DNA of 64,000 bases, taken from assembly GCA_032622095.1 (NCBI GenBank), contig CP136065.1:40425503-40489502 (forward strand). Direction: 5' to 3'. Within the stretch, counting starts at the first letter, position 1; each line of letters starts with the position of its first letter. Source of the DNA: Siphonodentalium dalli. Taxonomy: Eukaryota; Mollusca; Scaphopoda; Gadilida; Siphonodentaliidae. Positions 60,323 to 64,000 of the stretch are shown here, in pieces. Both the position numbers and the translations under genes were made by a program. The notes under the pieces are model-generated. The model was not told the DNA's origin, searched no databases, and saw nothing but the letters and a program-made list of their open reading frames with translations.

Positions 60323-60515
60323 TTTTTTAGGAGTGATTCACAGTGACACATTCAATGCCAAAATCATGAGAGGTGAGGATTAGTGAGTGCTATAGTGGTA
60401 TGTTATAAACAACTTGATGTTAGTTTTAATCAATGTTCACTTAGTGGGGTCTCTCCAGTGTTGCGTGTTTTGCTTATCGCATTCTCTTTACATACTGTTC
60501 TGCAACAGATTTTGG
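60323..60515. repeat. 192-bp dispersed segment, copy 2
   Basis: Matches 57,815-58,006 with a few substitutions (for example tttgcag versus ttcacag). No minisatellite borders it here. Confidence 0.88.
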
Positions 60516-60519
60516 CTTT

Positions 60520-61655
60520 TGTTTAGTTAACTCAGTCTATGAACTTGACAAAAACATACTATTTACGCAATATTTATGCTATATTGTCATATTCTTTTTA
60601 ATGAAAGTGATTATTCTAACAGCAATACTCACTGTGAAGGCCATCCGTGCCTTTAAAATGGATTTTATAAGATCCAAAAAATGTCACATTGGATTTCAAC
60701 CCCTGCATTGAATGTTTTTATTGACATTGCAAAAAATAAATAAATATTCCGGGTTATTATCATACAACGAATATAGGCAAACTACTACCAAAATTGGAGC
60801 TTCTAGTAACATTGTAAATTTGAGCATTGTTTTCCATCTATGATTGCTCATTTGGTGCAACTGCATTTTAGTCAAGGTAAGACCATAAATTAGGTTTGAT
60901 GACTGCAGAAAAATTTGATTTATTTTAAGTTATTTGATAGCCACGTTTATTTGACAGCATGCATGTCAGTTTCAACTTTGAGTCTTTTTTCTTGGAAAAC
61001 TTTTTTAAGTTTTACACTCCTTTTACTTCTACTTATGGTGGTTCTCCTGTGAAATGACGGATTAAATTATAAAACATAACTCTTATTTCGAATAAGTTTA
61101 TGAGTAATAATCGAAAAGTTTGAAGACAAATTTACTATAACGTGCTACAAACTTTACTATAACACACTATGCGCGTTATAAATTTGTATTCAACATTTTT
61201 GGTTATAACTGCATAAACTGAATGGCTTAATGGAAACAAGAGTTATTTCTTAAATATCCAGAATATCATGAAATTTAAAATTTAACTCAACAATATGACA
61301 AAAATGAAGCTTCCTCTTGGAGCGAAGATAATACGCTATTTTATGACTGGATTGTTGTGTGAAATTAATCAGTTTAGTAGTTTAGTTCTTGATACCTAAA
61401 GAGATTAAAAAAATAAAATACTATTTTAAACTCTCAAATGTGTTAAATTCCATTGTTTATGTCTTCTCATAATAATTGTTCAGATTGTTATACAATGAAG
61501 ATGAGAATATGTGAAATTAAAGATACTTCGTCGGGTAGGTCTAGAGAAATTCTTTGTTGAAATCTTATTCAATTTTTGAATGGATTTACACAAAACGGGC
61601 TACTGGACCTTAAACCCTTCGATGACTGGAGCTGCGCCGGTGCAGCATTAAAGCC
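60520..61655. other. AT-rich intergenic, no gene seen
   Basis: No recognisable coding region or strong repeat was found by eye, although about 61,300-61,600 resembles about 12,470-12,790 (tgaagc.tcctct... gagaaattctttg), an apparent diverged copy. Confidence 0.45.
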
Positions 61656-61830
61656 CACGTGCCAATGCATTATCTTATATATGCGAGTCTCACATAGGGT
61701 GCCTCGCATATATAATAAAATGCACCGGCTTACATGGTCAAGGTAAATATTGTTAGGCCAATGCATTGTTACATATGCGAGGCTCCCTATGGGAGACTTG
61801 CATATATAAGAGAATGCACTGGCACAGGTT
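61655..61830. mobile_element. TGTGACCCGCC family, minimal two-hairpin copy
   Basis: Two inner hairpins lie back to back (61,660-61,729 and 61,756-61,827), bounded by gtgccaatgcat and actggcacagg. The outer terminal repeats and the central spacer are missing. The loops differ (cacataggg and ccctatggg). Confidence 0.78.
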
Positions 61831-61969
61831 TTTCACAAAATTTAAGGAAGCTCCAGCCATCAAATGGTTAAGGATTATCATGGAGAGACATGTCACACAC
61901 AAAATTCAAAGAACGGTTAAACAAAATGAAAATATAACTTCTAGTACCATTGCTCCAGTGTTCACGCTG

Positions 61970-64000
61970 GACCGAAAAAAACTTTAGCCAAATGAAAATT
62001 TTATTAGCCAAATGAAAAAAACTTTAGCCAAATGTTTTTTGGCCAAATTAAAAAAACTTTGGCCAAATTAAATCATCGTTTTCTGGTCGGTTCACAATTG
62101 ATGACTAAAACGTATGATCTAACAGACACAGGTAAAATACTCAATAATTTAAGTATTTTTATGAACTAGAAGTATTTTTATATATATCATTTATTAAAAA
62201 TTTATTAATCTTTATGTGAAAGAGTGATTGGGGGGGGGGGGTAACCCGGGATTGTCCTTCTTAATGTTATTATTTTTTTGTTTTATATAAATATTTTTTT
62301 TTAAATCATTAAATATTTATCTTTGCGAAAATATCTAAGTGACATCTGGAAACTAATAACTTAATATTGTTACGCCATTATCAAATTACAATCTGTCATA
62401 AAAGCATGCATATTATTTTGACTGTATCGGTATTGACGACAAATAGCCACAAAATATCTGTCGTGATTCACATTTGGCTGATTAAGCTATTGTCTTACAC
62501 TTGGTGCTCATAAACCTCGACCGTCATAAATACAATGTCATCATAAACATGCATTGTGCGGGAGTCCCGTGAGTGACCAGACAGACAATGGGGGATTAGG
62601 GGATTAAATGTAAAATAATAACCTTTTGCTGTTTCGTGCAGAGTGACGTAATCTTTCTCCAGATTAAAACAGCCTGTTACGAACAAATTGCTTATATACC
62701 AGCGTCAATGCACACTTTACAAAATATTGCTTTCTTCACATTGTCATGATTCAACCACGGTCGGTTTAATGTCCATGCGTCTTTGAATGTCCGTCTTGTG
62801 AAAATTAAAGATGATTGCATATCACTGTGTGGTCGCTTGGTTGATAGAGTTGTCGATCGGGTTTCCCTTTCATTATAATAATGATTGCTCTCATTCAATG
62901 CATTCAATGCATTTCAATGCAATTCCAAAAAAGCCGAAACAACAAATACATCCCAGCAAAATGTAAGTTCCTGTGGTTAACCAGAAAGCAAACAAATAAA
63001 GGGTCGGGTTACAGTAATTATAGTCGCCTTCCACTTCTGAAATGTGTCCATGTATTTCATATATCCACACATTGCCTGAAATAAGAAGTAAACCAAGTAA
63101 GATTCACCTAGGGAAAAATTCAGAGATTTTTTGGGGACACATGTTTTCCAGATGAGAATATTGATTATATTCACATGTATTAATGTGAGAAGACATACAT
63201 TTTTCTGATATGATAATTGAACATGCAAAAACAGGATCAATTGCAACTGCAGATTTAATTATTTATTTGTTTATTTAGAAGAAAGTATGACAAAGGAGGA
63301 AAAGACAAACTGCATGCACACATTCATTCTTAATCCAAGGCTTGGACGTGTGACATATAATTAGAAAATACTTAAAGGCACACAGTGTGTTCAGATAATT
63401 TTAACAAAGAGTGTTCAAGCTAAAAGTAAATTGAAGTTAGGAGGTTACACTGCAGATTTAATATTTACATGGTATATTGTTGAATTATGTTATTATGCCT
63501 TAAAAAAGAAGAAAATTCAATTTGATAAAATACTGTCCATTAGGAATTTGAAGACATTTGGGCTTCTAGAGTTTGGGTACCCAAACCTGTAACATGTATC
63601 AAAACAGCCTTCCCTGATTCACCCTTTCATTACTAAATGGATTCTACCAACCAGTTGTGGTAGTATTCATTTGAATAGTCTGTTATTCCGATGGAGGGGT
63701 GTTCAGGAAATGTAACAGATGACAGGCAGACGAAAAGATAATAAAGTGCAGAAGGATTCATATTCTTTGACATTGGTACAAAATGTTCAGATAATGAATT
63801 AACAAATGGTCATTTGTCAAATATATTATCTGGACATTTCCCAAGGGAACTACTCGCCAATGAGTATTTAGTATATAAATGGTTAATATATTTTTTAATA
63901 AATCTAATATAAATGTTAAAATACATATAAAACTAGAGATTTGTCATGTGAGTAAACATTAAGTTAAAATAATAAAACAACAGATTCAGGTACACAACCT
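61970..64000. other. AT-rich intergenic, no gene seen
   Basis: Contains a short degenerate ctttagccaaatgaaaa repeat (61,980-62,075) and a G run at about 62,231. The segment near 63,815-63,885 (ttatctggacatttcccaag... caatgagtatt) resembles about 60,030-60,075. I see no coding region. Confidence 0.5.

Overview
This is eukaryotic nuclear DNA, most likely from a marine lophotrochozoan invertebrate, with a bivalve mollusc as the best guess. The reasons are AT-rich sequence with very few genes, a CR1-clade LINE, a single-exon Toll-like receptor with a short ectodomain, many palindromic MITEs, frequent ACATGTACATGT runs, and dispersed repeats of the 'gggccataactc' style that I associate with bivalves. 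The species cannot be read from the sequence alone. There are no operons, tRNA or rRNA genes or CRISPR arrays.

Layout. 1-3.7 kb: diverged non-coding repeats. 3.7-6.8 kb: a decayed CR1 LINE. 7.8-10.8 kb: a near-perfect 1,490-bp tandem duplication. 12.8-13.9 kb: two foldback elements. 13.97-18.66 kb: a 4.7-kb element with inverted CCCATATAAAAA ends, dense ACC..GGT palindromic arrays just inside both ends, and TC on both flanks. 19.5-21.1 kb: an intact intronless F-box gene. 23.5-26.1 kb: degenerate duplicated blocks. 26.5-28.3 kb: a TIR-domain Toll-like receptor gene with an apparent frameshift near its N-terminus. 30.9-31.4 kb and 45.7-47.8 kb: two parts of one gene-like array encoding a highly charged 24-residue repeat. 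The parts are separated by a 14.2-kb insert (31,436-45,684) whose ends resemble those of the 4.7-kb element and which is flanked by CG on both sides. The insert carries its own arrays, two Harbinger-type MITEs, two Tc1-like MITEs, a 943-bp foldback and a LINE remnant. 48-64 kb: more MITEs and several minisatellites (31-35-bp, about 20-bp and others), with no convincing gene.

Genes. The likely functional loci are the F-box protein gene (probable SCF ubiquitin-ligase substrate receptor) and the Toll-like receptor gene (innate immune receptor, possibly inactivated). The charged-repeat gene is broken by the insertion, a nonsense codon and frameshifts. I see no functional link between the three. 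The most unusual content is the pair of large elements sharing inverted ends, 2-bp flanking duplications and palindromic subterminal arrays; neither contains a recognisable transposase. All calls come from reading the sequence, and no database search was made.
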